Positions 35,421 through 45,212 of a stretch of DNA of 64,000 nucleotides are shown one piece after another. The stretch spans positions 1-64,000 of the forward strand of contig CAZKBP010000003.1 in NCBI GenBank assembly GCA_964551015.1, read 5' to 3'. The stretch's first letter is position 1, and each line of letters opens with the position of its first letter. The notes under the pieces are model-generated. The model was not told where the DNA came from. It saw nothing but the letters and a program-made list of their open reading frames with translations, and did not search any database. The stretch is from CAZKBP01 sp964551015. Lineage in GTDB: Bacteria; Bacteroidota; Bacteroidia; Cytophagales; Microscillaceae. Position numbers and translations under genes: made by a program.

Positions 35421-36256
35421 GACAAAAGAATTTAAAAATGTAAGACAAAAATAAACCTGTGAAATACCAAAAAGAATCTAACTTTTAGATAATAAGCTGA
35501 CCTAGTGCTCCCGTGGTATCTGCTTATTTTTTAAAACAGAACCAAAGATGTGAACACCATCCGAAGTAATGATTTTGAAAGAAAATGGCTATATTTGCAA
35601 TCGCTACCTTCAATCAGTTGCCTGATAGCAACCAATCCCTAACAGAGCTATGTAATTTATTTGTTCGTTTATCACATGTTATCGGTGCGTCCATACACGT
35701 GAATAGTACGACTTGGTACGGCGATCTCAAAGGGCCATAACGCTTGCATATTTTCGTGTCAGTTTTACCAGAATTGTCATAACATTTCCAGTGATAAAAA
35801 CTGGGTGATTGATTATGATCACAAGATTACTAGAATTATAGATAAAATCAAGAAAATGTTATAAACAGCAAACTATTGTTACGAACGGAGCTTCTTAGCA
35901 AGAAAAATCAGCAAATCATGAGAATTGGAGGCATATTTTCTCAAATGATCTGATTTTTGATAGAGTTGTTGAGAAACACTGTGCAATCTTTGTGAAAAAG
36001 CAAGATTTTCCAATTGATTTCCATGCTTCCTCAGTCTTAAAATCGTATTTTGAATTAAGAAACTGTCTAGCGTTTTAATTTGGTAGCGAAAAAGTTCTAT
36101 TTTGAGTTCTTACGAAACCGGTTTTTGAAAGCATAGCCCCGGCTATGGTTGAAAAAATTGGTGAAGTCAGGTGCTGAAAGAGGACTTTTGCAGCCCCAAG
36201 GTAAACTTTAGACTTGCTTCTAAGTGAGCTTTTAAATATTACAACTCCAAAGAATT
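35421..36256. other. 836-bp gene-free region with inverted repeats
   Basis: No open frame of 60 codons is present on either strand. I see a lone TAnnTTTG match (TATATTTG, 35590-35597), a CCAGT/ACTGG stem near 35789-35804, the palindrome AAACCGGTTT (36115-36124) and an inverted repeat CATAGCC-CC-GGCTATG (36132-36147). The last two are 7 bases apart. The region separates two divergent large T9SS cargo genes. It could hold their promoters, a small RNA, or the remains of a mobile or repeated element. Confidence 0.4.
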
Positions 36257-39200
36257 ATGCCTAAGACTTTAGCCTATTCTTACCTGAGTATTTTATGCTT
36301 ATTTACCTGCATACCGACCGAGGCAAAAGTTTCAGGTAAAAAAGTGGTTCCAAACCTCAGTCAACTACAAGTAGACTCACTCTACCCAGCTCCTTTTTCT
36401 CTATACGCTCAGAGAGAAGATCCCATTCAGATTTATTTCAATGAAGAACTGAACCCTGCGCTGGACTACCGACCCTATCTGCAAGTAGTAGGAAGTTTAC
36501 AAGGCAATATAGCAGGAGAAATTCGTGTAGATACAAACCAACTCACGTTCCAGCCAAGTAGATTATTGAAATACGGGGAGAAAATAGAGGTATGCATTTA
36601 CCCCGGCGTACTTTCTGCAAGTGCTAATACCTTGGCCTTTGCCTATCATTATCAATTTCAGGTGCGCTCTTTGCCTATTGAGCCCAATTTGAGCAGAAGT
36701 ACTCTGGTAGGAAACGAGGGGAAGGACGCTGGAGAAGGCAAACACGTCTATACCGTGGATGTAGATCGAGATGGAGATATTGATATCATTTCGGCACACA
36801 GTAAAAATAATGACGATTTGGGTAAGATTATCTGGTACGTCAATGAAGGTGAACTTAATTTTAGACCCAAGATCATTGATCCGCAGGCTATTGGTGTTAA
36901 CCATTTGCAAGCCTGCGATTTAGATCAAGATGGCTATCTAGATATACTAGCTACGGTTCCTACCGAAGCGGATGATCGTATTGTTTGGTATCGCAATCAA
37001 AATAATCTAGACTTTAGCGAAGGCTTAGATATTAAGCCGCCTCCTGGAACCGTGCCTATCATGGGGATTAATTCTATACAAACTGGGGATTTAGATGGAG
37101 ATCAAGATATAGATTTAGCCGTGTGTGTAGAGTTTAACGATATGGTTTTGTGGATCGAGAATCAAAACCAAAATCCCTCCACGGTAAATCCAAATCAATT
37201 CAAGTGGCACTTACTGACTGATTTGACAGGCGGTGCCAAGGACGTAAGTATAGCAGATTTAGATCAGGATGGGCGTTTGGATATCGCAGTGGCTGCCAAA
37301 GGTGTTTCAACGAAAAACAGAAGCAAAAGCGATGTAAAAGTAGCTTGGTTCAAAAATCAGGGTGATAGGATTTTTGATACTCGTATCCTCATTCGAGGAG
37401 GGCGCTACGAAGCATTCTCCATTGTTCCTGCTGATTTGGATGGCGATGGCGAGGTTGATTTGATATTAGGAAGCCGTAGAGGTCTGGGAGCAGTAGGGAG
37501 GCTATCGTGGCTTCAAAGTTTGGGAGAAGGAAATTTCTCTGATGAGAAAATTATCACTGATTTTGGTTCTGGTATAAAATCCGTGAATGCTACGGACCTA
37601 GACGGGGATTTGGATCTAGATATTGCGTATGTCTCTCCTTTGAGGAGTGAACTCATTTGGTACGAGAATGAGGGTAATCTTGTCTTTAACCGAAGATTTG
37701 TATCTAATGTCAGTAAGATAGAAGCTACACAAGCTACTGATGTAGATCAAGATGGATATGTGGACTTAGTTTCTATCTCTGGGACAACTGGGAATGGTAG
37801 AGTGTCTTTGAGTAAAAATGTTCCAGCCCTATTTATTAAGGAGGCGTTCGTAGGAGAGCATTCCGATCACGTTTTGAGAGAGACGAAACCTTGGGTCGTC
37901 TTTTCTGAAAAAATAGATGAAGCTTCCCTTGATCCTAAGGGCTTCTTTGTGAGAAGTAAAATCAGAGGGCGTCTCTCTGGAAACTACGTGATAAGAGAGG
38001 ATACGGTTTTTTTTGAACCCGATAGCCCTTTTTTGGCGGGCGAACCTTGTACCCTGTATCTGAATCAAAATCTGCAATCGGTCAATGGAAAAACCCTGAG
38101 CCGTAATTTTGCCTTTGAATTTGTCAGTAGAGTAGAAGAAAACACCACCGAGTTCAGACCATTACGGATTGATTCTGCAGATGTATTAACCCCGGTTTCT
38201 CTGCAGATTACCGACCTTGACCTAGATGAAAAGCTAGATATTATTGTCGCTAGGAGCGAAGGAGGAGAGAGCAAAGTAGATTTCTATCAACAAAAAACGG
38301 CCAGAAATTTTTCCAAATACAAACTAGCTCAAGACTTGCGCGGCGTAAACGACTTAGATATTCTAGATATCAAGATAAATGAACCCCCAAACTTGCTCGT
38401 AAGTGATGAAATTGACGCTGAAATTGCTTGCTACTATTGGCAAGATTTTCCTAGTTCGCCCCCGACTTTTGCTACCAAAAATGTCACAACATTTCAGCCA
38501 AGATTTGTCCTTTCCACGGATATGGATGGAGACGGCGATACAGATATACTTGCGATCTTCCAAGAAGAAGACCGAACCAGAACCTCTTGGCTGGAAAATA
38601 TCAATGGAACCTTTAGCGAGCAAGTCATTGATGAGAATATATTGGAAGCAAGCGCACTCACTGTGGCAGATATGGACCGGGATGGAGACCAAGACGTGCT
38701 GATTGCCTATGCCGTTGCTAACCGAGTGACTTGGTACGAAAACGACGGGCTTCTCAACTTTGCCGAAAGAAATCTTGAACAAGAATTGGCAGTTGGTAAA
38801 CCAACTTCGGTTCAAACTGCTGATTTAAATCAAGACGGATACATGGACATCCTGGTCGCTGCCGAAAAAGAAAACAGCTTTTTCTGGTTTCAAAACAAGG
38901 GCAACCATCAATTTACTAAAAGAGTTTTGGAAAGCTTCCCCGAAGATAGAGTGACCTCCAAAGTAACTGCCACAGATGTAGATGGTAATGGACATCTGGA
39001 TATTGTCTACTCGATTCCCAATGAAAGTAAATTGATCTGGTACTCGAACTTAGGCGGAGGTCATTTTGAGAGCCAAGCACGCATTATCAGCGATACACAA
39101 ACTGATCTCAAAGATTTCTTCCCCGTTGATCTAGACAATGATGGCGATATGGATGTAGTTACGGCTTTGGGCACTGAAAAACAATTGGTATGGCTGGAAA

Positions 39201-40279
39201 ATAAACCACTCATGCGTATAATACAAACGCAGCTTTCGCCTGCCCCGGGAGACAGCCTCATCTCAGATAGAGCTAATATTGAGCTGTTTTTTTCCGAAGA
39301 GATTGATCCAGCTACGGCTCGTTTTCCGAACATTATCGTACAAAATCAAAAGGGAGATACCTTGGCCGGAACTATCCAAGTTTCAGGTTATCAAGTGTCC
39401 TTCCAACCCGAATCTAATTTTACACCCGAAGATACCATCTACGTGACCATCACCATTGATGTGCTAAGTAAGCAAGCCAAATGTATAGCCAAAGATTACA
39501 CTTATTTTTTTGTAATAGCCCCCGCCATTTGCCTTGAGGCCAGCGAAAGCGGAGGTTGTGCCCCCTTCCCACTGGAAATAAATGATTGTAGCGCAGGGAG
39601 CTTAGAAATTAGGTACATCTATGAATCTGGGCAGATTCCTACCTTAGAAAAAAAGCATACTTACAAGCAACCGGGCATTTACAACCCTCAGCAAATTATC
39701 TTCTACAGAGATGGCATTGACACTATGATGCTTTCTAAGCCCATCGAGGTACTACCTGTTCCTGAGGAGTTGCGTATCTTGGTAGAAAACGAGCAATTAG
39801 CCATTTGCCCAGAGAGCAGACTTACGCTAAGGGTCAGCCCTGCCTATGATACCGAAACTTACGAATGGTTTCGAGAAGATGAGGATGTTGCTTTTGCCCA
39901 AGGACAAGAAATCCAGATCCAAACCGCGGGTAGCTACCGAGTGCAGGCAGAAAATATTTGTGGTCTTTTGGCATCGAAACCCTTGGTAATTCCCGAGCTG
40001 GAAGTGTTTTTGCCTAACCTCTTCACGCCCAATGGAGATGGCAATAATGATGTATTCCGTCTGCGCTCTACGGATTTATCCCAATTAAAAAGCATAGAAT
40101 TGATTGTCCTAGACCGTTATGGTAATCAAGTTTATGCTACTAAGAACATACAAGAAGCCAGCGAAAAAGGCTGGGACGGTGGCTCACAGCCTTCTGGTAA
40201 TTATACCTGGACTTTAAAAGCTGAACTAGAAGGGTGCCAAGGCTACTCCGCCCAAGGTCGTTTGACTCTGTATCGCTGA
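36257..40279 (+). CDS. Giant surface protein: VCBS propellers, Ig-like domains, CHU_C tail
   Basis: A 1340-residue T9SS type B cargo: signal (~1-23), Big_5-type Ig domain (~45-135), a VCBS/FG-GAP propeller with seven calcium-loop motifs (DVDRDGDIDI through DVDQDGYVDL, ~165-510), a second Big_5 domain (~540-625), a second propeller with six motifs plus one degenerate blade (~640-985), a third Big_5 domain (~1000-1090), a Cys-containing PKD/Ig-like part, and a C-terminal gliding-motility CHU_C domain (LFTPNGDGNNDVFRL ... GGSQPSGNYTWTLK). It is followed after 3 bases by a PorP/SprF gene, the usual partner of type B cargo. A role in adhesion or gliding is inferred. Confidence 0.9.
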   Translation: MPKTLAYSYLSILCLFTCIPTEAKVSGKKVVPNLSQLQVDSLYPAPFSLYAQREDPIQIYFNEELNPALDYRPYLQVVGSLQGNIAGEIRVDTNQLTFQPSRLLKYGEKIEVCIYPGVLSASANTLAFAYHYQFQVRSLPIEPNLSRSTLVGNEGKDAGEGKHVYTVDVDRDGDIDIISAHSKNNDDLGKIIWYVNEGELNFRPKIIDPQAIGVNHLQACDLDQDGYLDILATVPTEADDRIVWYRNQNNLDFSEGLDIKPPPGTVPIMGINSIQTGDLDGDQDIDLAVCVEFNDMVLWIENQNQNPSTVNPNQFKWHLLTDLTGGAKDVSIADLDQDGRLDIAVAAKGVSTKNRSKSDVKVAWFKNQGDRIFDTRILIRGGRYEAFSIVPADLDGDGEVDLILGSRRGLGAVGRLSWLQSLGEGNFSDEKIITDFGSGIKSVNATDLDGDLDLDIAYVSPLRSELIWYENEGNLVFNRRFVSNVSKIEATQATDVDQDGYVDLVSISGTTGNGRVSLSKNVPALFIKEAFVGEHSDHVLRETKPWVVFSEKIDEASLDPKGFFVRSKIRGRLSGNYVIREDTVFFEPDSPFLAGEPCTLYLNQNLQSVNGKTLSRNFAFEFVSRVEENTTEFRPLRIDSADVLTPVSLQITDLDLDEKLDIIVARSEGGESKVDFYQQKTARNFSKYKLAQDLRGVNDLDILDIKINEPPNLLVSDEIDAEIACYYWQDFPSSPPTFATKNVTTFQPRFVLSTDMDGDGDTDILAIFQEEDRTRTSWLENINGTFSEQVIDENILEASALTVADMDRDGDQDVLIAYAVANRVTWYENDGLLNFAERNLEQELAVGKPTSVQTADLNQDGYMDILVAAEKENSFFWFQNKGNHQFTKRVLESFPEDRVTSKVTATDVDGNGHLDIVYSIPNESKLIWYSNLGGGHFESQARIISDTQTDLKDFFPVDLDNDGDMDVVTALGTEKQLVWLENKPLMRIIQTQLSPAPGDSLISDRANIELFFSEEIDPATARFPNIIVQNQKGDTLAGTIQVSGYQVSFQPESNFTPEDTIYVTITIDVLSKQAKCIAKDYTYFFVIAPAICLEASESGGCAPFPLEINDCSAGSLEIRYIYESGQIPTLEKKHTYKQPGIYNPQQIIFYRDGIDTMMLSKPIEVLPVPEELRILVENEQLAICPESRLTLRVSPAYDTETYEWFREDEDVAFAQGQEIQIQTAGSYRVQAENICGLLASKPLVIPELEVFLPNLFTPNGDGNNDVFRLRSTDLSQLKSIELIVLDRYGNQVYATKNIQEASEKGWDGGSQPSGNYTWTLKAELEGCQGYSAQGRLTLYR

Positions 40280-40282
40280 TCG

Positions 40283-41833
40283 ATGAAAAGTAGATTTATG
40301 AAAAAAGTCGCTTACTTCCTCCTCTTCATTCCTCATTTACTCTGGCCTCAATGGAGCAAAAGCCAAGATTTTGCTTTTTCACAATACTGGAATTCCCCAT
40401 CCCTGACCAACCCTGCTGCCATTTTACAAAGTTCAGCGGCACAAATACGCTTGAATTATCGTTACCAAGAGCTTCCTACCGGAGATTTTTATAGTACTGC
40501 GCTCCTTAGTGGCATTTATCCACTTTTGAATCAGCAAAAAGCCCAGCCCTGGGGAGCTATTTCACTTTCTTTACTCCGAGACAATCAGGGAGGGCTGAGC
40601 CAAACGAATGGAGTCTTAGCCGGAGCCGCTTATCGTATTTATTTTTTGAACAGTGAGCTAAACTTTGGTCTACAAGGTGGATTTTTCCAAAGACACATTG
40701 GAGACGATACCTACAGAACCGATAGCCAGTTTACGTCGAGTGGTTTTGATCCGAATTTGCCCATCCAAGAAAGTTTAGTGGGAATCAATACCTACTATGG
40801 CTTGGTGAGTACAGGTTTACAATGGACACAGAGGGACGAAAAAGAAACTCCTCTCTGGTGGCTGGGAGTGGCTTGGCAGAATATAAATCGCCCTACGCTC
40901 AACGAGTTGGAAGGATTTACGGAATCCTTTCGCTTACCGAGTTATTTTACGGGAACAGGCGGTTTTCGACTTTGGTCGGATGCACGTTGGAGTATTAGTC
41001 CTCAATTTCGCTGGATCAATCGCTTGGATTTCAATTATTTACACTTGGGTGCAGACTTCAGTTATCACCTAGATGCGAATGCTGCTTTGAAAAAGCTTGG
41101 TGATCTGCACTTTGGTGCTTGGTATTATACGAATCAAGCGGTTTTATTGGCCTTCACTTGGGATCAGCCTAAATTCCTGCTGACTTTTAGTTACGATGTA
41201 GCTCTGGGAGAAGAGAGCCGTGTTTGGTTGGGGAATGGTGCCTTGGAACTGACGCTGGGCTTAAAAATAGCACGCAGACCCGCTCGGAAAGAAGACAAAG
41301 ATTTTTTTATAGAAGATGCCGTAGGAGCTATTCTCGAGCAAGGCAAAGCACTGGTCAAGCAAGAACCTGACTCAACGGTATCGATGAGCCCCTCCCCAGA
41401 AGATTCCATATCCAAGCCAATCAGAGATACTATTCCTCCCGCAAAAGATACGAATAACTTAGCCCTGACCGAGACTGTAGCTGATGATTCGCTGGCAGAA
41501 GAAGAGGTGACCATTCGCTTGGCTGCCTTGGATTTTCCTGATCTGAAACTCAGATTTAGCAATGTTGAAAATCGCCTCACCCCCACCTCGCTAAAAAATA
41601 TTGATGAACTTGCCCAATCCTTAGTCTACTACGAGGATACAGAAATTGAGATTGTTACCTATGAACCCGTGGAGGCTCTGATCCAAAATTTAGGTAAACG
41701 AATGAAAAATTACCTGATTGAGAGGGGAGTGAAGGGCAAAAATATTTTCTTAAAAATAGGCAACCGAGATCAACTGCCCGAAGCAGAGAAAACAAATACG
41801 GAATACACAATCATTGAAATCAAAACAAAATAA
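40283..41833 (+). CDS. PorP/SprF-family outer-membrane protein with OmpA-like tail
   Basis: A 516-residue protein with a signal peptide, then a PorP/SprF beta-barrel (~30-340; begins QDFAFSQYWNSPSLTNPAA, a family hallmark). A Ser/Pro/Asp-rich linker (~345-410) follows, then a C-terminal OmpA-like alpha/beta segment (~415-516; LTPTSLKNIDELAQSL, MKNYLIERGVKGKNIFLKIG). The Asp and Arg residues that bind diaminopimelate in OmpA are not evident, so that domain may be degenerate. PorP/SprF proteins anchor or export type B T9SS cargo; the gene starts 3 bases after such a cargo. A second in-frame ATG at 40298 gives a cleaner signal peptide. Confidence 0.87.
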   Translation: MKSRFMKKVAYFLLFIPHLLWPQWSKSQDFAFSQYWNSPSLTNPAAILQSSAAQIRLNYRYQELPTGDFYSTALLSGIYPLLNQQKAQPWGAISLSLLRDNQGGLSQTNGVLAGAAYRIYFLNSELNFGLQGGFFQRHIGDDTYRTDSQFTSSGFDPNLPIQESLVGINTYYGLVSTGLQWTQRDEKETPLWWLGVAWQNINRPTLNELEGFTESFRLPSYFTGTGGFRLWSDARWSISPQFRWINRLDFNYLHLGADFSYHLDANAALKKLGDLHFGAWYYTNQAVLLAFTWDQPKFLLTFSYDVALGEESRVWLGNGALELTLGLKIARRPARKEDKDFFIEDAVGAILEQGKALVKQEPDSTVSMSPSPEDSISKPIRDTIPPAKDTNNLALTETVADDSLAEEEVTIRLAALDFPDLKLRFSNVENRLTPTSLKNIDELAQSLVYYEDTEIEIVTYEPVEALIQNLGKRMKNYLIERGVKGKNIFLKIGNRDQLPEAEKTNTEYTIIEIKTK

Positions 41834-41889
41834 GAATCATCTACCAGAATTATTCACAAAAAGCTAAAATTAATTAAAAAACCAAGGGT

Positions 41890-41897
41890 TAAATTTG
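41890..41897 (+). promoter_or_regulatory. Possible -7 element for the sensor kinase gene
   Basis: TAAATTTG matches TAnnTTTG, 86 bases before the kinase ATG. No TTG lies at the expected -33 position, so this is weak. Confidence 0.3.
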
Positions 41898-41983
41898 TAT
41901 ATTACAATGCAAAAGGTCTTGTTCATATTTGGTAGTCCACGAAAACGAACAATGGCCTTGTAGCGTTATTGCTCGGCAAAAAG

Positions 41984-43654
41984 ATGGCTCATATCAAAAA
42001 AATACTGTTTATCTGGATTTTGATCCTACCAGGATGGATTTCGCATCTCCTTGCCCAAGCTGATACAATTCGCTTGAGTATTGTAGATGAACAGACCAAA
42101 GAAAAAGTAGGTGGAGCGAGCCTAACCGTAGAAGACCATCGCATTCAAGTGAACCCCAGCATCCTCGCAGGAGAGTTCTTATTGATCTACAACCGAAAGG
42201 ATCAACTTCCTAAACTCGTGAATATCAGCGTACAGGTACCGGGCAATGCAAGTCGGATGAAAGGACGCATCCCTCTGAACCGATCATCTATAGAAATTCC
42301 TGTCCGCATCCCCCGACTAGAACAAGAAAGTGAGCAACTCGCCAAGACCAAATCTAAGTCTGAACCGCAAGACCCAACAAATACCAACCCAGCCAAACCC
42401 ACGGAACCTAACCAAAAGAACGCAAAAAAAAACTTGACCGAGCGTCTGGCAGATAAAAAAGGAAGCACCAAAGCTACCTCCGAAGAGAACAAATCTACCC
42501 AAGAAATTTCATCCGAATCCAAAGGGGTGATTAGCTCCTTGGATCGAGCCGAAGATGCGCTCAACAAACTATTGACTGAGCAGGCTGACGAACAATTCCG
42601 GAAAGAATATACAAACATTCTGGTGGGTATCCGAGAAATTAGCCAAACCCTTGATTCCAAATTCACCATTTCCCAAGAGCGGAAAGACCGCTTCAACCAG
42701 CAGCTAGACTCTCTGGAGCAAAAACTGGCAGCACTGGTAATCAGAAGAAATGCAGAAATGGCTTCTTATGAAGAATTGCTTCAGAACGCTCGCACTGAAC
42801 TCGAGAAAGCGCGGCGCTTACTAGATGACGCCTGGGTACTGAGTACGCGCTTTATCATTTATACGATACTCGTCTTTTTGATTTCTCTTTCTCTGGCTGG
42901 GCTTTTTATATTTCTTTTCAATCGGATAAGAAAACAGAAAAACGAATTAGCAGATTATTTACAAACAGTCAACCAACAGAGCGAAGAAATATTACAGCAA
43001 AACGAAGAAATTGCCGCACAGCGAGACAAACTACAAGAGCTTTTCAATCAGCGAGAAATTTTACTCAAAGAAATTCACCATCGAGTTAAGAACAATCTGC
43101 AAACCATTGATAGTCTGCTGAATCTACAATCTAAAACCATCGATGACCAAAAAGCCCTCTATGCCATCCGAGATGGTCAAAGCCGGGTGAAATCTATGGC
43201 ACTCATCCACGAAAAGTTGTACGAGTCTGAAAATATGGAAAAAATTGACTTTCAAGACTATGTGCAGAAGCTATTAGACTATCTGGCCTATAGCTTTGAT
43301 TCAGATGATAAAGAAATCCAATATCAAATCAATACGGAAAAAGTATTTTTTGATCTAGATCGTGCCACGAGCCTAGGTCTGATCATCAATGAATTAGTTT
43401 CTAATATTTATAAATATGCCTTCGTGAATCAAGACAAGGGAGAGATTCAGGTCGCCCTAACCACTACCCATCACCAAGGCTATTGCTTGATCGTGGCCGA
43501 CAATGGAGTGGGACTGCCCCACGATATAGACATTGAGAAAACCAAAACACTGGGCTTGAAACTAGTTAAGTGGCTGACCGAGCAACTGAAAGGCCAGTTG
43601 CGCGTAGAAAATCACGTGGGTAGTAAGTTTATCCTAGAGTTTAAGATGAGTTAG
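41984..43654 (+). CDS. Sensor histidine kinase, HisKA_2/HWE type
   Basis: A 556-residue kinase: signal or anchor (~1-25), a small periplasmic beta domain (~28-105), a Lys/Pro/Asn-rich linker, a coiled coil (~175-275), a TM helix (~290-312), a second coiled coil (~315-355), a HisKA_2 dimerisation domain with the phospho-acceptor in EIHHRVKNNLQT (His ~365), and an ATPase domain (N-box NELVSNIYKYAF, G-box DNGVGLP, GLKLVKWL). I use the ATG at 41984; the TTG 15 bases upstream is less likely. The LytTR regulator starts 149 bases downstream and is the probable partner. Confidence 0.9.
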   Translation: MAHIKKILFIWILILPGWISHLLAQADTIRLSIVDEQTKEKVGGASLTVEDHRIQVNPSILAGEFLLIYNRKDQLPKLVNISVQVPGNASRMKGRIPLNRSSIEIPVRIPRLEQESEQLAKTKSKSEPQDPTNTNPAKPTEPNQKNAKKNLTERLADKKGSTKATSEENKSTQEISSESKGVISSLDRAEDALNKLLTEQADEQFRKEYTNILVGIREISQTLDSKFTISQERKDRFNQQLDSLEQKLAALVIRRNAEMASYEELLQNARTELEKARRLLDDAWVLSTRFIIYTILVFLISLSLAGLFIFLFNRIRKQKNELADYLQTVNQQSEEILQQNEEIAAQRDKLQELFNQREILLKEIHHRVKNNLQTIDSLLNLQSKTIDDQKALYAIRDGQSRVKSMALIHEKLYESENMEKIDFQDYVQKLLDYLAYSFDSDDKEIQYQINTEKVFFDLDRATSLGLIINELVSNIYKYAFVNQDKGEIQVALTTTHHQGYCLIVADNGVGLPHDIDIEKTKTLGLKLVKWLTEQLKGQLRVENHVGSKFILEFKMS

Positions 43655-43803
43655 CTCCATCCAAAACTGCCGTGATTTTATGGATTTCATCCGATGGAAT
43701 TCCTTCCAAAGAGATGCTTGATAAGATGAAATTATCAAGACCGAGCTTGTGCTTTATCTGTATCGAGATGACTTTTTAACAATTATTGGAAGACAAATAC
43801 ACT

Positions 43804-44499
43804 ATGTTTAAACTCAGAATCCTGATCGTGGAGGACAATCGGATCGCCGCCGAAGACATTGCCTCCGACCTAGAAGACATGGGTTACGAAGTGGTTGGTA
43901 AGGCCATAGATGTAGATCAAGCTGTGGCCCATTTGGAGCAGGAAAGTCCTGACTTGGTGTTGGTAGATATTAACCTGGGAAGCGACGAAAGCGACCGAAG
44001 TGGTATTGATCTGGCAGAAATGATCAACCAAAAATACAAATTGCCTTTCATTTACATGACTGGTTATAGTGATGTGGCTACCGTCTCCAAAGCCAAGCAT
44101 ACCAATCCTCACGCTTACTTGACTAAGCCAATCAAACGAAAAGAATTATATGCTAATATAGAAGTGGCTTTCAGCAGTTCTGCGAATTACCTGTTGATAA
44201 AAGACGGCCACTCGCACCGTAAAATCAAGCTCAAAGACATTCTCTGGTTACAGGCGGATGGGAATTATAAAAAAATTTATACCCAAGCGGATAAATTCCC
44301 CATCACAGCACGGATGAGCATGGAAGAACTAGAGGATAAATTACCCTCGCATCGCTTCCTGAGAATTCACAAATCTTATATCGTCAACATAGAATACATT
44401 GATGCGGTCAAGGGAGATTCCATTCAGGTTACCGAGCAGTTGCTGCCCGTGGGAAGGGCTTATCTTGAAAGAGTACAAAAAGCCTTGAATATCGTTTAA
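43804..44499 (+). CDS. LytTR-type response regulator
   Basis: A 231-residue regulator with a receiver domain (~4-125; acidic pocket EDN at ~10-12, phospho-acceptor Asp55 in LVDINLG, Thr in YMTGYSD, Lys in LTKPIKRKEL) and a C-terminal LytTR DNA-binding domain (~135-231; IKLKDILWLQADGNYKKIYT, FLRIHKSYIVNIEYIDAV). It most likely receives phosphate from the kinase just upstream. LytTR regulators in Bacteroidota often control envelope or surface genes, and the adjacent T9SS cluster is a candidate target. The ATG at 43804 is chosen over a TTG 18 bases upstream. Confidence 0.93.
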   Translation: MFKLRILIVEDNRIAAEDIASDLEDMGYEVVGKAIDVDQAVAHLEQESPDLVLVDINLGSDESDRSGIDLAEMINQKYKLPFIYMTGYSDVATVSKAKHTNPHAYLTKPIKRKELYANIEVAFSSSANYLLIKDGHSHRKIKLKDILWLQADGNYKKIYTQADKFPITARMSMEELEDKLPSHRFLRIHKSYIVNIEYIDAVKGDSIQVTEQLLPVGRAYLERVQKALNIV

Positions 44500-44510
44500 T
44501 CCTAATCCAT

Positions 44511-44543
44511 AAGGGTGGTTCGCGCTGATTAGAACCACTCTTT
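44511..44543. terminator. Bidirectional terminator after the LytTR gene
   Basis: The 11-bp stem is AAGGGTGGTTC (44511-44521) with GAACCACTCTT (44532-44542), with one G-U pair, a 10-base loop and T's following. It separates convergent genes. Confidence 0.8.
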
Positions 44544-44549
44544 GCCGTC

Positions 44550-45086
44550 TTATATTTCCTCATACTCTACTTGCCCTTCCCTACCTTCCTTCTGCTTGAC
44601 CTGATAATAGTACAAGCCCAAATAACGCCAGCGATGATTGGAAAAAATCATCAACAAACGAAGCTTTAAGGTCTGATCCGGAAAATCAATATCGATGGTC
44701 TGCTGCCCTACCTGAATGCCTTGTTCTTTGATCCAAGTCCTAAAGTTGGCTTTTTTGAAATCTGCTTGTTTCAAATTCAGGTGACGATCTCGAGCCACTT
44801 GTAGAATATCCAAGAAAATTTCTTTTTCTTCTTTTAGCCTGACCTGCTCCGAGTAATAAGAACCCTTACTCATAAAACGCTTGAGACCTGGTACTAGCTC
44901 CATGAGCTTGTTCAACTCACGAATATTTGCCCAGTAGGGGCCAGTTTGCTCAAAATTTCCTTCCTGTAAAGATTCCCAGTAAAAAATTCCCAAATCTTCA
45001 GGCGAGCTAGGCGTGCTTTGGGCACAAGCCTGCAAGCCGAGAGCCAAGACTAAATAGCTACTATATCGTAAAATTTGTTCTTTCAT
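44550..45086 (-). CDS. Putative lipoprotein, unknown function
   Basis: A 178-residue protein with a lipoprotein signal (ALGLQACAQ; lipid Cys ~21) followed by a helix-rich start (SPEDLGIFYWESLQEGNFEQ) and a beta-rich end. The overall look is of a small NTF2-like or DUF4878-type fold: an N-terminal helix, then strands ending in NHRWRYLGLYYYQV. I do not recognise a family firmly. The start is the ATG at 45086; a GTG directly before it is in frame. It is convergent with the LytTR gene and divergent from the flavin reductase. Confidence 0.65.
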   Translation of the reverse strand: MKEQILRYSSYLVLALGLQACAQSTPSSPEDLGIFYWESLQEGNFEQTGPYWANIRELNKLMELVPGLKRFMSKGSYYSEQVRLKEEKEIFLDILQVARDRHLNLKQADFKKANFRTWIKEQGIQVGQQTIDIDFPDQTLKLRLLMIFSNHRWRYLGLYYYQVKQKEGREGQVEYEEI

Positions 45087-45212
45087 CACTCATTTTTCTT
45101 TTCTAGACGAAAAAAACAGCAGATGTTTTCAAAGTGCCAAAACTAACTTCTACCGCACTTCCCTGTTAAAAACTAAAGAAACTTTTTTAAAATATTGAAA
45201 GATCAAAATCTC

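Noticed and set aside
38363..38815. A 150-codon minus-strand frame inside the VCBS protein gene
   Set aside because: Antisense shadow created by repeated Asp/Gly codons; no start context or motif supports it.
36740..39170. Repeated DNA words such as GATGGAGA/GATCAAGATGG that might suggest a tandem repeat or CRISPR
   Set aside because: They encode the DxDxDG calcium loops of the propeller blades at irregular spacing of ~50-65 codons; there are no spacers or palindromic repeats.
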